NCBI GenBank assembly: GCA_002344565.1
Contig: DDTZ01000113.1
Location: 7,100-45,214, forward strand
DNA: 38,115 bases
DNA from: Bdellovibrionaceae bacterium UBA2351
GTDB lineage: Bacteria; Bdellovibrionota; Bdellovibrionia; Bdellovibrionales; Bdellovibrionaceae
Direction: 5' to 3'
Under the pieces are notes generated by a model that was given only the letters and a program-made list of their open reading frames with translations, was not told the DNA's origin and did not search any database. Made by a program: the position numbers and the translations under genes. Within the stretch, counting starts at the first letter, position 1; each line of letters starts with the position of its first letter. Shown here piece after piece: positions 8,714-17,605 of the stretch.

Positions 8714-9553
8714 TCAACGATTTATCCCGTCTAAAAAGGTCTCCAGTTCACGAGTGAACACCTCGGGCTGGTCTGCATGAATCCAGTGTCCCGCGTCAGA
8801 GATTTCGATGCCTGTAACTAGCTTATTTTGCTGAAGAACGTGCTCGAACACAGATTTTTTCAAATCCTTCGAGTTCTGTCCACGCATATACAGGGTTGGG
8901 ACCGAAATATGGTCGATCAGGGCCCATGAGTCCTCACTTCGACCTTGTTTGACACAATCAATGATCCCCTCTTTTGAGAACTTCCAATCAAACTGACCGT
9001 CGGACTTTTCCTCAAGATTAGCGACCAGAAACGGAATGATGGTCTTTAAGTTCTCTTTTGAAGCAAACTCCTGTTCAAATCGATGGTCGAAAAACTCCTT
9101 AATCTCGGACCGGCTGGCAAATGGGGTGGGAATGGCGCCTAGCATCTTTTGATAGTACAAATAGCTATCCGGATCCCCTTCGGGTCCGATGTCTTCAATC
9201 ACTAAGCTTTTCAATCGATCCGAGTGAAGATAGCTAAAATATAAGGCATTTCGCCCTCCCATCGAGTGACCAACCAGGTTGATCGAGGTCCAATTTAATG
9301 CTTCTAAAATCTGAAAAAGATCGTCGGCGAAATCCTTGGGATGATACCCAGACAAGGGTTTTACGGATTTCCCATGACCGCGCTGATCATAGACTAAACA
9401 TTGATATTTGCCAGAGAGCCTACGGGTCACTGTACCCCAGTTATTTAGAAAACCCATCAGGCCGTGAAGGAAAACAACCTTGGGTAAATGGTCTTCGCCC
9501 GTGATCCGATAGTTGAAATTATCTAAAATTGACATACCTTTACCGATTAACAT
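8714..9553 (-). CDS. alpha/beta-fold hydrolase
   Basis: A cytoplasmic serine hydrolase, probably an esterase; the substrate cannot be told. It has the oxyanion-side motif VVFLHGLMG (about 26-34), YDQRGHG, the nucleophile elbow GHSMGG and the C-terminal catalytic His in DAGHWIHAD, with an acid in the strand before it. At 279 residues it resembles the YbfF-type esterases. Start choice is uncertain: the first ATG has no ribosome binding site, and the ATG at 9535 (residue 7) has GGTAAAGG but too close to it. There is no signal peptide. It is upstream of the helicase gene and diverges from pcnB across 47 nt. Confidence 0.85.
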   Translation of the reverse strand: MLIGKGMSILDNFNYRITGEDHLPKVVFLHGLMGFLNNWGTVTRRLSGKYQCLVYDQRGHGKSVKPLSGYHPKDFADDLFQILEALNWTSINLVGHSMGGRNALYFSYLHSDRLKSLVIEDIGPEGDPDSYLYYQKMLGAIPTPFASRSEIKEFFDHRFEQEFASKENLKTIIPFLVANLEEKSDGQFDWKFSKEGIIDCVKQGRSEDSWALIDHISVPTLYMRGQNSKDLKKSVFEHVLQQNKLVTGIEISDAGHWIHADQPEVFTRELETFLDGINR

Positions 9554-9600
9554 GGTTGTCAGCTATTGAAAATCGAATTCAAATCCTTTAGTTTGAATAG

Positions 9601-10785
9601 ATGCGTCCTGAACTGCACCAAGACTGGATCGACTATAAAGCGGTTGAAATTGTCGAACGATTACAAAAAAAGAATTTTGAAGCCTACCTGGTGGGTGGGT
9701 GTGTGCGCGATTTATTGGTGAATGAACACCCCAAAGATTACGACATCGCGACTTCGGCTCGTCCAGAGGAAGTTCGTCGAATTATTCCTAATAGTTTTCT
9801 AATTGGTCGCCGTTTTAAACTCATCCTAGTTCGTCGCGGACTTGCCCAGTATGAAGTCTCGACATTCCGTCGCAGCCGTGGCCCCGAGGATGATACTACT
9901 AGTACCGAAACTGAAGTAGTGAACGAAGATAATTTTTACGGCACAGCCGAAGAAGATGCTGTTCGGCGGGACTTCACAGTCAATGCTCTTTTCTATGATC
10001 CATTAAAACAGAAGATGCTCGATTACTGCAACGGCCTCGCTGATATTGAAAATCGGACAATTCGAATTATTGGAGATCCTGTTATTCGACTAAATGAAGA
10101 TCCGATTCGTATCTTAAGGGGGATTCGACTAGCGCATAAACTAAACTTCAATCTAGAAGCCAGTTTCCGTAGCGCTATCGAAACCAACGGTGCATGCCTA
10201 AAGAATGCGATCCTTCCAAGAAAACGCGAAGAGTTTCTAAAAATCTTACGCTTAAAAGATCCAGGCCTAACATTTTTAGAAATGTTTGATTTAAAAATTC
10301 TGCAATATTGCCTGCCGTCCTTGAATGATCTTTTCTTAAATCAAGACGCGCAAATTGTTTTTTTAAACACGTTAGACGATTTAAAGAAGTTAGTTTTAAC
10401 AGACACTGAGCCTTCAAGCTTGTTCTTAGTTTTTTTATACGCGTTTATCCGCGCGGCTATTGACCCTGAAGATATTGGCAAAACCGATCTTGAAGGCAAT
10501 CCATTGTTGAACAAATTAATGAAAGAAGAACTCGGCGTTTTCAAACAAGAAGCTATTCATTTTTTCAAAACAATCAGCTTCATGCCTTCGTTAACAAATA
10601 TTGAAACGTTTAACCGTAAGGGCGAGCGACGCAAGCAAGGCTTCCTATCTCATCCCTACCTGAGCACGGCGAATGAGCTATGCCTATACGAACACCTTTA
10701 TAAATATTCAGACTATGTTTTCTGGAAAAAACAGATAGATGCGGCGGCATCTGGATCTCATGCGCGCTCGAACGAGCGCACTTAG
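9601..10785 (+). CDS. pcnB: poly(A) polymerase I-like / CCA-adding-type nucleotidyltransferase
   Basis: A class II nucleotidyltransferase that adds nucleotides to RNA 3' ends. The head domain has GGCVRDLL (32-39), the metal-binding pair in KDYDIAT (Asp46, Asp48), GRRFKL, STFRRSRG and EEDAVRRDFTVNALFYD, followed by the neck IRIIGDPVIRLNEDPIRILR. The sequence GRRFKL and the spacer between STFR and EEDA look more like PcnB, which adds poly(A), than like tRNA CCA-adding enzymes, but sequence reading alone does not separate these activities. At 394 residues it lacks some of the E. coli C-terminal extension. No other tRNA nucleotidyltransferase is in the window. It converges with cheB (7-nt gap) over a pair of stem-loops. 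Confidence 0.88.
   Translation: MRPELHQDWIDYKAVEIVERLQKKNFEAYLVGGCVRDLLVNEHPKDYDIATSARPEEVRRIIPNSFLIGRRFKLILVRRGLAQYEVSTFRRSRGPEDDTTSTETEVVNEDNFYGTAEEDAVRRDFTVNALFYDPLKQKMLDYCNGLADIENRTIRIIGDPVIRLNEDPIRILRGIRLAHKLNFNLEASFRSAIETNGACLKNAILPRKREEFLKILRLKDPGLTFLEMFDLKILQYCLPSLNDLFLNQDAQIVFLNTLDDLKKLVLTDTEPSSLFLVFLYAFIRAAIDPEDIGKTDLEGNPLLNKLMKEELGVFKQEAIHFFKTISFMPSLTNIETFNRKGERRKQGFLSHPYLSTANELCLYEHLYKYSDYVFWKKQIDAAASGSHARSNERT
10738..10779. terminator. tandem GC-rich stem-loops at a convergent gene junction
   Basis: Two perfect stem-loops overlap the 3' end of pcnB: GATGC-GGCG-GCATC (10738-10751) and GCGCTC-GAAC-GAGCGC (10764-10779). Neither is followed by a T run on either strand, so they are not canonical intrinsic terminators. 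They could stabilise 3' ends of both convergent transcripts (pcnB and cheB). They lie within codons of pcnB. Confidence 0.4.
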
Positions 10786-10792
10786 TCGGGCC

Positions 10793-11848
10793 TTACGCCG
10801 CTGATGTTTTCTTTATATGATTTAATACTTCTTGAGCAATGCGATCTAAAGGTAGAACTTTATCGATCGCACCCACATTAACAGCGGCCGACGGCATTCC
10901 GTAAACCACACAGCTTTTTTCGTCTTGAGCAAAGTTATAACTGCCCGCTTTTTTCATTTCTAACAAACCTTCTGCGCCATCTTTGCCCATACCTGTCAAA
11001 ACAACACCGATGGCGTTTGCACCCACGTATTGCGCAACCGATCTGAGTAAGTAATCTGCAGCGGGACGCACGTTATGCAACTGTACCTGCTGATGCAAAG
11101 TTACCGTATACTTCGCACCTTGACGACGAACTTCCATGTGAAAATTCCCCGGAGCGATTAGAACACGACCAGGATGAACGACGTCACCATCTTGAGCTTC
11201 TTTTACTTCGAAAGGAAATAACGTGTTTAAATGATCAGCGAATGTTTTCGTAAAACCCGGTGGCATATGTTGCACAACAACCGTACCTGGAATATCCGCT
11301 GGCATATTTTTAAATAGTACCTTGAGAGCTTCTGTTCCTCCAGTAGAGGAGGCAATCGCTAAAATTTGATTTGTTGTTTTAGCTAAAGACTGATTCGCTT
11401 TTTTATCACTTGCATATTTTGCTTCGTAAGACACTCTTTGAATCATTTTAGCGTTATGCACATCTTTCACAATCTGAACGATTGTCTTAGCAATATTTTC
11501 TAAATTTTTTGCAACATCAATTGACGGTTTCTCAACAACCTCAACAGCACCGGCATCGATTGCGCGTAAATAAGTTTGCGATCCATGCGAGGCCACCGAA
11601 CTAAACACTATGGTTTTAATTGGAAAGTGTTTCATTACCTTTTCTAGAAATGTAATGCCGTCCATTTTGGGCATTTCCACATCCAGCATCATTACGTCTG
11701 GCTTAAGCTCAAATATTTTTTCGCGAGCCTGGTACGGGTCGCCCACACTACCAATAACTTCTATTTGTGAATCGGTCGCAAAAATTTTCTCTAACATTTT
11801 GCGAATGACTAATGAATCATCAACAATAAGAACCTTGATCTTACTCAT
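10793..11848 (-). CDS. cheB: chemotaxis response regulator / protein-glutamate methylesterase
   Basis: CheB removes methyl groups from (and deamidates) chemoreceptors when phosphorylated by CheA, giving adaptation. The receiver domain (about 1-120) has the acidic pair Asp10-Asp11, the phosphoacceptor Asp56 (DVMMLDVEMP), the switch serine in VFSSVAS and the lysine in VEKPS. After a linker, the methylesterase domain shows the catalytic triad blocks: IASSTGGTEAL (Ser168), VVQHMPPGFT (His194) and LTGMGKDGAEG (Asp). Length 351 is normal. Its ATG overlaps the cheR stop in an ATGA, with AAGGAAGG just upstream, so it is coupled to cheR. Confidence 0.97.
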   Translation of the reverse strand: MSKIKVLIVDDSLVIRKMLEKIFATDSQIEVIGSVGDPYQAREKIFELKPDVMMLDVEMPKMDGITFLEKVMKHFPIKTIVFSSVASHGSQTYLRAIDAGAVEVVEKPSIDVAKNLENIAKTIVQIVKDVHNAKMIQRVSYEAKYASDKKANQSLAKTTNQILAIASSTGGTEALKVLFKNMPADIPGTVVVQHMPPGFTKTFADHLNTLFPFEVKEAQDGDVVHPGRVLIAPGNFHMEVRRQGAKYTVTLHQQVQLHNVRPAADYLLRSVAQYVGANAIGVVLTGMGKDGAEGLLEMKKAGSYNFAQDEKSCVVYGMPSAAVNVGAIDKVLPLDRIAQEVLNHIKKTSAA

Positions 11849-12696
11849 TTCGCCTTCCTTTGATAAATAGCTTTCGACATTGGCGTAATCAGCTCATTTT
11901 TGATATTTCCAGATTCGGAATGGCCTAGCAGCAAATATCCTTTCGGATTTAGCGAGGACGCAAGGTTTTCCACAACTTTACTCACAGTTTTATCATCGAA
12001 ATAAATTAAAACATTTCGGCAAAATATAAAATCAAATGGTCTTTTGAATTCATATTTTTCTCCAATTAAATTGAATTGAGAAAAATGAACCATTTCACGA
12101 ACGAAGTCTTTCACTCGATAAATAGTTTCACCATCTTGAGTTGAGCGGTCGAAATATTTGAACATCAAGTCTTTCGAGATCCCACTCATTTCGCTTTCTT
12201 TATAGTAACCAAGCGCGCCCTTTTTCAAAACATCCGTATCAATATCTGAAGCTAAAATGCGAACGGACGGTCTCAATTTTTCAGGGATGTTTTCACACAC
12301 CGTAATAGCAATAGTGTAGGGTTCTTGCCCCGTACTTGCGGCCGCACACCAAATACGCATGGAATATAAAGTTTCAAAATGCGTTTTTACTGCTTTACCA
12401 AACCAGGTAAAGTGAGCAGCTTCCCTAAAGAATGACGTCATATTCGTCGTTAACGCCGAAATAAACTCTTGAGTCTCGGCTGGTCCAGCCGATTTTAAGA
12501 ACATCCAATATTGCTCAAATGATGTTTTGTTGTACGCGCGCAAAATTTTAGCTAGCCTGTTTTTAACCAAAGCTTCATTCTTCGGATTAAAAGGCAGGTT
12601 AACACCAGCTAACTCATAAATATAGTTAGCAAACTTAGTGTAAGTCTCCTGAGATAATTTAAACTCTTCGTAGTTTAAGTTCTTTGCAGCACTCAC
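11845..12696 (-). CDS. cheR: chemotaxis protein methyltransferase
   Basis: CheR methylates glutamates of chemoreceptors using S-adenosylmethionine, opposing CheB. The small N-terminal helical domain is followed by SFFREAAHF, the SAM-binding glycine motif region WCAAASTGQEPYTIAI, ILASDIDTDVL (acidic residue for SAM ribose), and FIFCRNVLIYFD. The usual family motif is CAASTGEEPYS; here Gln replaces the first Glu. The 283-residue length is normal. It starts at a GTG overlapping the cheA stop by 4 nt (GTGA) and ends overlapping cheB by 4 nt, an operon arrangement cheA-cheR-cheB. Confidence 0.97.
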   Translation of the reverse strand: MSAAKNLNYEEFKLSQETYTKFANYIYELAGVNLPFNPKNEALVKNRLAKILRAYNKTSFEQYWMFLKSAGPAETQEFISALTTNMTSFFREAAHFTWFGKAVKTHFETLYSMRIWCAAASTGQEPYTIAITVCENIPEKLRPSVRILASDIDTDVLKKGALGYYKESEMSGISKDLMFKYFDRSTQDGETIYRVKDFVREMVHFSQFNLIGEKYEFKRPFDFIFCRNVLIYFDDKTVSKVVENLASSLNPKGYLLLGHSESGNIKNELITPMSKAIYQRKAK

Positions 12697-14669
12697 GCTA
12701 CCGCCTCAACTCCTGAGTTTCCGTTTGCACTTCTGATGATTTGAGCTGGATCTAAAATTAGAACTGTTTTTCCGTCGCCCAAAATCGCAGCACCCGATAC
12801 TTCGGGAATTTCTGCTCCGATAGTTAAGCTTTTAACTACAACCTGAGCTTGTCCTAAAACATCATCGACCGGCAAAGCCGACGTCAAATGACCAGACTCG
12901 ATAATTACGAGCATGATTTCATCGGCACGTTCTTTTCTTTCAACAGTAGCAAAGTTATTTTTCGCTTGGCTTTTATTTGCCAAATCATTTAGTAAAGGGT
13001 CTAAATCCAACACTCTATGCAAGCTCTCGCGGACTTTTGCAACAACGCCTTTGCCTGGCAAGGTTGTTAACATATTCTTTTTAACTCGAATAATTTCTTT
13101 AATCGTATAGATTGGCAGAATGTAACGCTCGTTTTTTATCTGAACCACAATACCATCTGTAATTGCCGTGCTTAGAGGAATTGTTAGACGAAATACCGAC
13201 CCGTGACCTTCTTTAGATTCAATATTAATTTTTCCATTCACACGCTCGATATTAGATTTTACAACGTCCAAACCAACACCGCGACCTGATAAATCGCTGA
13301 TTTTATCTGCCGTCGAAAAACCCGCAGCGAAAATAAACTTGAATACTTCTTCGTTCGATAAATTATCAGGATTAACCGTTTCAGGAACAATTTTCTTTTC
13401 AATTGCTTTGTGTAAAACCTTATCGCGATTAATACCGCCGCCATCATCCGAAATTTCGATGATAACGTTTCCGCCCATTTGTTTGGCCGCTACAGTTACC
13501 TTGGCTACTTCAGGCTTGTTATTCTTCTTACGAGTTTCGCGTTTTTCCACGCCATGATCCATAGCATTTCTAACCAAGTGAACCAAAGGGTCACCCAATA
13601 GTTCAAAAACGGTACGTTCGACTTCGGTTTCTTCACCTTTAAGTTCCAGATTTACTGGTTTATCTAAGTCCAAAGAAACATCGCGAACAATACGTTGAAT
13701 TTTTAAAAATAATGATTTCAACGGGGTCATTCGAATACTTAGGGTTTTATCATAGAGCTCACGAACCGCTTTATCGATTTGATCCACAATAGCTGCTAAT
13801 TCTGAATTATTTCCGTCACGAACAATATCATTTTGAACGATTTGATTTTTCAACACCACCAATTCGCCAACCGCATTTAATACATTATCCACACGTGTCG
13901 TATCTACTTTAATGATTTGATTTACGTTAGCTTTGGCCGACGATTTTGAAGCCGCTTCCTTTTTTGGCTCGGCGTTCGCAACAGCTGCTGGTTTTGAAGT
14001 CGCAGTTGCTGATGCAGGGTTCGGATTACTCGCCACAACTTTAAGCTCTGGCGTGGTTTCCGCTTTAGCTCCGGTTTGAGCTTTTTCATACTCTTCTAAT
14101 ACTTCGGATGGAAGCTCTGACATTAATTCCTGAAGCAAATCGTAATTTGTGTTATCAACTTCCTCAGCTTTTGCTGGCGTCACCGGCGCAACCTGAGGTG
14201 CAGAACTTGTCGTTAATGACGGCGTCGGCATTTCTTCGACGTGTGCCTTAGCGGGCGCCGGAGCTCCGTTACCTAAGCCTGCTAATACTTGGCTAATCTT
14301 ACTTTCCAAAGCTGAAACGTCCCAGTTCGATTTGTCGTTGTCTCTTAGCATTTGAACGCGATTTTTAAATTCGTCACCCGATTTCAGTAGAATTGAAATC
14401 ACTTCCGAATTCACGTACTCTGGAGAATTTCGCAAGACGCTGAGTAAATCCTCGACGTGATGGGCGAAATGTGAAAAATCTTGAAAACCAACTGCTGCAG
14501 CGCCACCCTTAATTGAATGGGCTACGCGGAATATTTGCGTAAGATGTTCTTTTTTATCATCATCATTTTCCAAACCCAACATATGCTCTTCATATGTTTC
14601 CAACAAGAATGAAATCTCATTTAAAAAATCGGTCTGTAGCTCTTCAAAAAACGAATTATCGTCAGACAT
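12693..14669 (-). CDS. cheA: chemotaxis histidine kinase CheA
   Basis: CheA is the cytoplasmic kinase of the chemoreceptor array, phosphorylating CheY and CheB. The HPt domain is N-terminal, with the phosphorylated His51 in VAHSIKGGAAAVGF. Residues about 130-250 form an Ala/Pro/Lys-rich linker in which I see no clear CheY-binding P2 domain. Dimerisation and kinase domains follow: LVHLVRNAMDHGVE (N box), SDDGGGI, FAAGFSTADKISDLSGRGVG and the GHGSVFRLTIPLS G2 region, then a CheW-like domain to residue 658. AGGA lies a few nt before the ATG. It begins the cheA-cheR-cheB operon and diverges from cheW. Receptor and cheY genes are not in the window. Confidence 0.97.
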   Translation of the reverse strand: MSDDNSFFEELQTDFLNEISFLLETYEEHMLGLENDDDKKEHLTQIFRVAHSIKGGAAAVGFQDFSHFAHHVEDLLSVLRNSPEYVNSEVISILLKSGDEFKNRVQMLRDNDKSNWDVSALESKISQVLAGLGNGAPAPAKAHVEEMPTPSLTTSSAPQVAPVTPAKAEEVDNTNYDLLQELMSELPSEVLEEYEKAQTGAKAETTPELKVVASNPNPASATATSKPAAVANAEPKKEAASKSSAKANVNQIIKVDTTRVDNVLNAVGELVVLKNQIVQNDIVRDGNNSELAAIVDQIDKAVRELYDKTLSIRMTPLKSLFLKIQRIVRDVSLDLDKPVNLELKGEETEVERTVFELLGDPLVHLVRNAMDHGVEKRETRKKNNKPEVAKVTVAAKQMGGNVIIEISDDGGGINRDKVLHKAIEKKIVPETVNPDNLSNEEVFKFIFAAGFSTADKISDLSGRGVGLDVVKSNIERVNGKINIESKEGHGSVFRLTIPLSTAITDGIVVQIKNERYILPIYTIKEIIRVKKNMLTTLPGKGVVAKVRESLHRVLDLDPLLNDLANKSQAKNNFATVERKERADEIMLVIIESGHLTSALPVDDVLGQAQVVVKSLTIGAEIPEVSGAAILGDGKTVLILDPAQIIRSANGNSGVEAVA

Positions 14670-14909
14670 ATATCCTCACTCGATCGATGCATTTTCTTCG
14701 GCCTAATAATGATTTAAACTAGTACTGAAACTGAAAATTCTAGTTTTCTAGACCTACTGCCAAACTACTCTCGTATCGGCTTGAGACAGCCAAAACGACC
14801 TCAAAGAATCTTGACGAGTTTGGCCACTATATTCTTTCCTAGGGAAAATTTTAGCTTAAGTTTTACTCCCAAATTACGACTAGTTATTTGTACAGATGAA
14901 GGAGACCGC
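14670..14909. other. divergent cheA/cheW intergenic region
   Basis: This 240-nt stretch must hold promoters for both chemotaxis transcripts. I see a short stem-loop, TCTAG-TTTT-CTAGA at 14739-14752, and a direct repeat of CTGAAA next to it, but no convincing sigma-28 or sigma-70 promoter pair on either strand. An open frame continues upstream of cheW to a TTG at 14781, but the residues lack CheW similarity and this is taken as non-coding. Confidence 0.4.
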
Positions 14910-15398
14910 ATGAGCGTATCTTTAGCTAAACCGGGACAGTACTTAACTTTCAAATTGAAAACTGAGTTTTATGGCGTAGCCATTGAAAACGTTCGCGAAA
15001 TTAACCGCGTGGGTGAAATCACGCCGGTTCCAAAAACGCCGCACTTTATTAAAGGTGTGATGAATTTACGTGGTAAAATCATTCCCGTTGTAAATTTACG
15101 TGAGCGTTTCGGTTTAACAGCTGAAGCCTATACACGCGATACATGTATCATTGTAATTGATACTCCTAATAATCAAATTGGTCTGATTGTCGACTCTGTA
15201 AAAGAGGTCGTAACTTTAGAGAGCAAACATATCGAAGCGTCACCATCGCTTGGTGAATCTAAAGCTACTGATTTTATTACGGGTATGGGTAAATACGATG
15301 AAAAGGTCATTATCCTCGTAGACATCGTATCTGTATTTACTGATGGTCAACTTGTTAGTCTAGAAAAATTAACTCAGTCTAAAGCAGAAGCTGCTTAG
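14910..15398 (+). CDS. cheW: chemotaxis coupling protein CheW
   Basis: CheW bridges chemoreceptors and CheA in the signalling array. The 162-residue product has the normal double beta-barrel sequence: YLTFKLKTEFYGVAIENVRE, IKGVMNLRGKIIPVVNLRERFG and GLIVDSVKEVV. The start is the ATG with GAAGGAGA 4-9 nt upstream, an excellent ribosome binding site; an upstream in-frame TTG (14781) would add 43 residues without CheW character and is rejected. It diverges from the cheA operon and converges with the transketolase gene, with one nucleotide between the stops; both 3' ends lie on a duplicated hairpin sequence. Confidence 0.96.
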   Translation: MSVSLAKPGQYLTFKLKTEFYGVAIENVREINRVGEITPVPKTPHFIKGVMNLRGKIIPVVNLRERFGLTAEAYTRDTCIIVIDTPNNQIGLIVDSVKEVVTLESKHIEASPSLGESKATDFITGMGKYDEKVIILVDIVSVFTDGQLVSLEKLTQSKAEAA

Positions 15399-15418
15399 TC
15401 TAAAGCAGTAACTGCTTG
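15377..15418. repeat. two-copy 21-nt tandem repeat of hairpins spanning two convergent stop codons
   Basis: Copy 1 (15377-15397) and copy 2 (15398-15418) match at 18 of 21 positions. Each begins GTCTAAAGCAG and holds a small hairpin, AAGCAG-nnn-CTGCTT. Copy 1 encodes the last residues of cheW (SKAEAA); copy 2, read on the other strand, encodes the end of the transketolase (KQLLL). A short T run follows copy 2 on the plus strand. It probably serves as a two-way 3' end signal. Confidence 0.6.
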
Positions 15419-17406
15419 GCTGCTTTTGCAATATGATCGGCGCTTAGACCGTGCTTTTGATATAACTCTTCAGCCGTATAAGCGCTTTGCCCGAACTTTC
15501 CATCAACCGCTAAATGAATCGTACGATTTTCAATTCTGTTTTCATTCCAGAATGCTTGAATCGCTTGTCCTAGTCCGCCAATTTTTTGGTGATCTTCGAC
15601 AACTACTACATGACCATTTGATTTCTTCAACGTCGCCGCATAGAAATCTTTTTGGAATGAGTTAAGATGAGATTGATTTACAACAACGGCACCAATTCCG
15701 TCTTTTTCTAGCTTAACGGCAGCTGAAACAGCTGACTGGACCGTTGAACCAGACGCTACGATAACGACAGTCTTACTTTTTACATTTTCAGAAACAACCT
15801 GAGGCACTCCTAGTTTGAATGAAGTCGCTCCGTAATTTTTCGGGAAGTTTTCACGGCCCAAAAAGAAAATTTTCGATCGTGGTGCATGACCTTTTTGACA
15901 ATCCGTCGGGAACGACTCAATGGCCTGCTTAACAAGCTCATGAGCTTCTTCGCTACATGAAAGATTATAAACATCTACGTACGGAATAGAGGCTAACATG
16001 GAAACGTAACTCAGTGCTTGGTGAGACGCGCCGTCAGCCGCATCTTGGAAACCTGTGTGCGAGAATATACCAATGATTGGTGCTTCCGATAACGACGCCA
16101 TTGTTAGCGGTAACGCACCTTTTGTAACACCAAATTGCGCAAAGGTATCTACCACAGGAATATAGCCAAGTTTAGATAAGCCCGCTGCTGCTGAGACCAT
16201 GTTACTTTCCGCAACGCCCACGTCGAATGAAGCCTCGGGAAACTCTTTACGGAAATCCGCAACACCAGTTGAACCTGGTAAATCCGATGTTACCGATAAA
16301 ACAGGAAGGCCTGCTTTTCGACACTGAATCATTGCGCTCGCAACACCCTTTTGGATTTTTTCACCGGAATCTTTTTTTCCGCTGGCAATAATTTTATTCT
16401 CTAGTTCGATGAGCTCAGCAATCCAAACATCAAATTCTTTTGGATATGCCTTACCATCGTAAATTTCTGAAACAAACGCCTGTAATTCTTTTGGACTTTT
16501 CAGTGGAAAACCATGACCACCCGAACTGCTTTCGGCGGTTTTCTTGGTTCCGATACCTTTTACTGTTTTCGCATGAATCGCTACCGGTACATTTGGATTC
16601 TTCTGAGCTCTTTCAAGCGCCGTGTGAACCGCTTCGTAACACGCCTTCAGATCATTACCTTTTTCTAATTGAATGACGTCCCAACCTAGCGTTTTCAAAG
16701 ATTCAAATGTTGGCGCCATAGAGAAACTGTCTTTATCGATACGACCACTTAGTTTTGTATTATTATCACTGATGATTAAAACATACGGAGCTAATAAACC
16801 TTTAGCCGCTAAACCGGGAACGCTGGCCATCGCTTCACGCGCTTCCCCTTCCATGCACGCACCATCAGAAATCGCGCAAATGGTTGTTCGCATTGTCTTA
16901 GATAGTTTTTCACCCATGGCTAAACCAAGAGTCTGTGGAAACGCAGATCCTAATGGACCGTTACTCAAAAACACGCCTTCACCAAATAAATGAACTTCAC
17001 CATGACCAGTTAATGGTGACGTGATTGAGCGGAATTGTTTTAAGCTGTTAACTTGCAAATTTGCTAACTCATAGTTTGCTTTCAATGCATACAGTCCGTT
17101 TTCACAGTGACCCGCATCGTTTACGAAATGAAATTGATCGTGCCAGTTTTTTCCAGCCTTCGTTGATTTGCTAAACATCAAACCATGAGTGGCACTCATC
17201 AATTCTGCAAAAGCGGCAGGACCACCGTAATGAGAGGCTGCGCCCCCTAGTACTGCATTCATATCCATTAATGCGACCAAAGCGCGAGTCGCTTTTGGAT
17301 CTGGTAACTCGACTTGAGTCCCGTCAGTAAGTGAGATCTTTTCACTGAATTTAAGATTTTTGCCGGGATTGTTGAACAGTTTATTATTAATTTTTATAGG
17401 TTCCAT
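15400..17406 (-). CDS. tkt: transketolase
   Basis: Transketolase moves two-carbon units between sugar phosphates with thiamine diphosphate (TPP), linking the pentose phosphate pathway and glycolysis and supplying erythrose 4-phosphate for the shikimate pathway. The N-terminal TPP domain shows GGAASHYGGPAAFAELM (His59), PLTGHGEVHLFGEG and the TPP motif SDGACMEGE (180-188) ending ISDNN (212-216); the usual GDG is SDG here. The pyrimidine domain has GVAESNMVSAAAGLSKLG (catalytic Glu), FAQFG and FSHTGFQDAADGASHQ. Length 668 is typical. AGGA 8 nt upstream supports the ATG. It is divergent from the subtilase gene, with a 12-bp palindrome 21 nt before its start. Confidence 0.9.
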   Translation of the reverse strand: MEPIKINNKLFNNPGKNLKFSEKISLTDGTQVELPDPKATRALVALMDMNAVLGGAASHYGGPAAFAELMSATHGLMFSKSTKAGKNWHDQFHFVNDAGHCENGLYALKANYELANLQVNSLKQFRSITSPLTGHGEVHLFGEGVFLSNGPLGSAFPQTLGLAMGEKLSKTMRTTICAISDGACMEGEAREAMASVPGLAAKGLLAPYVLIISDNNTKLSGRIDKDSFSMAPTFESLKTLGWDVIQLEKGNDLKACYEAVHTALERAQKNPNVPVAIHAKTVKGIGTKKTAESSSGGHGFPLKSPKELQAFVSEIYDGKAYPKEFDVWIAELIELENKIIASGKKDSGEKIQKGVASAMIQCRKAGLPVLSVTSDLPGSTGVADFRKEFPEASFDVGVAESNMVSAAAGLSKLGYIPVVDTFAQFGVTKGALPLTMASLSEAPIIGIFSHTGFQDAADGASHQALSYVSMLASIPYVDVYNLSCSEEAHELVKQAIESFPTDCQKGHAPRSKIFFLGRENFPKNYGATSFKLGVPQVVSENVKSKTVVIVASGSTVQSAVSAAVKLEKDGIGAVVVNQSHLNSFQKDFYAATLKKSNGHVVVVEDHQKIGGLGQAIQAFWNENRIENRTIHLAVDGKFGQSAYTAEELYQKHGLSADHIAKAAKQLLL

Positions 17407-17426
17407 AATCTAAATCCTTTGTTACC

Positions 17427-17438
17427 AGACCATGGTCT
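17427..17438. promoter_or_regulatory. perfect 12-bp palindrome, candidate operator
   Basis: AGACCATGGTCT is its own reverse complement and lies 21 nt upstream of the transketolase ATG, in the 199-nt spacer shared with the divergent subtilase gene. This is a plausible binding site for a dimeric regulator. No repeat of it was noticed elsewhere in the window. A palindrome of this length can also arise by chance. Confidence 0.35.
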
Positions 17439-17605
17439 ATAGATGACCTAAAAAAAATGAATTCTCAAGGATTTTGTTCTTAGCCATAGCTTGCAAACTA
17501 ACACTTTTGTAATAACCTTATTCCACGACTTTGGGTCAGGGAGGGTGAGGGATCTCACAGACTTTAGGTTGCTTAAGAAACCAAACCACTATGGAAGGGG
17601 TACAA

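Noticed and set aside
14670..14909. Possible sigma-28 promoter for cheA (TAAA and GCCGAAGA on the minus strand)
   Set aside because: The two parts are about 10 nt apart, against the required 15 or so.
14781..14909. Longer cheW starting at a TTG
   Set aside because: The added 43 residues do not look like CheW, and the ATG at 14910 has an excellent ribosome binding site.
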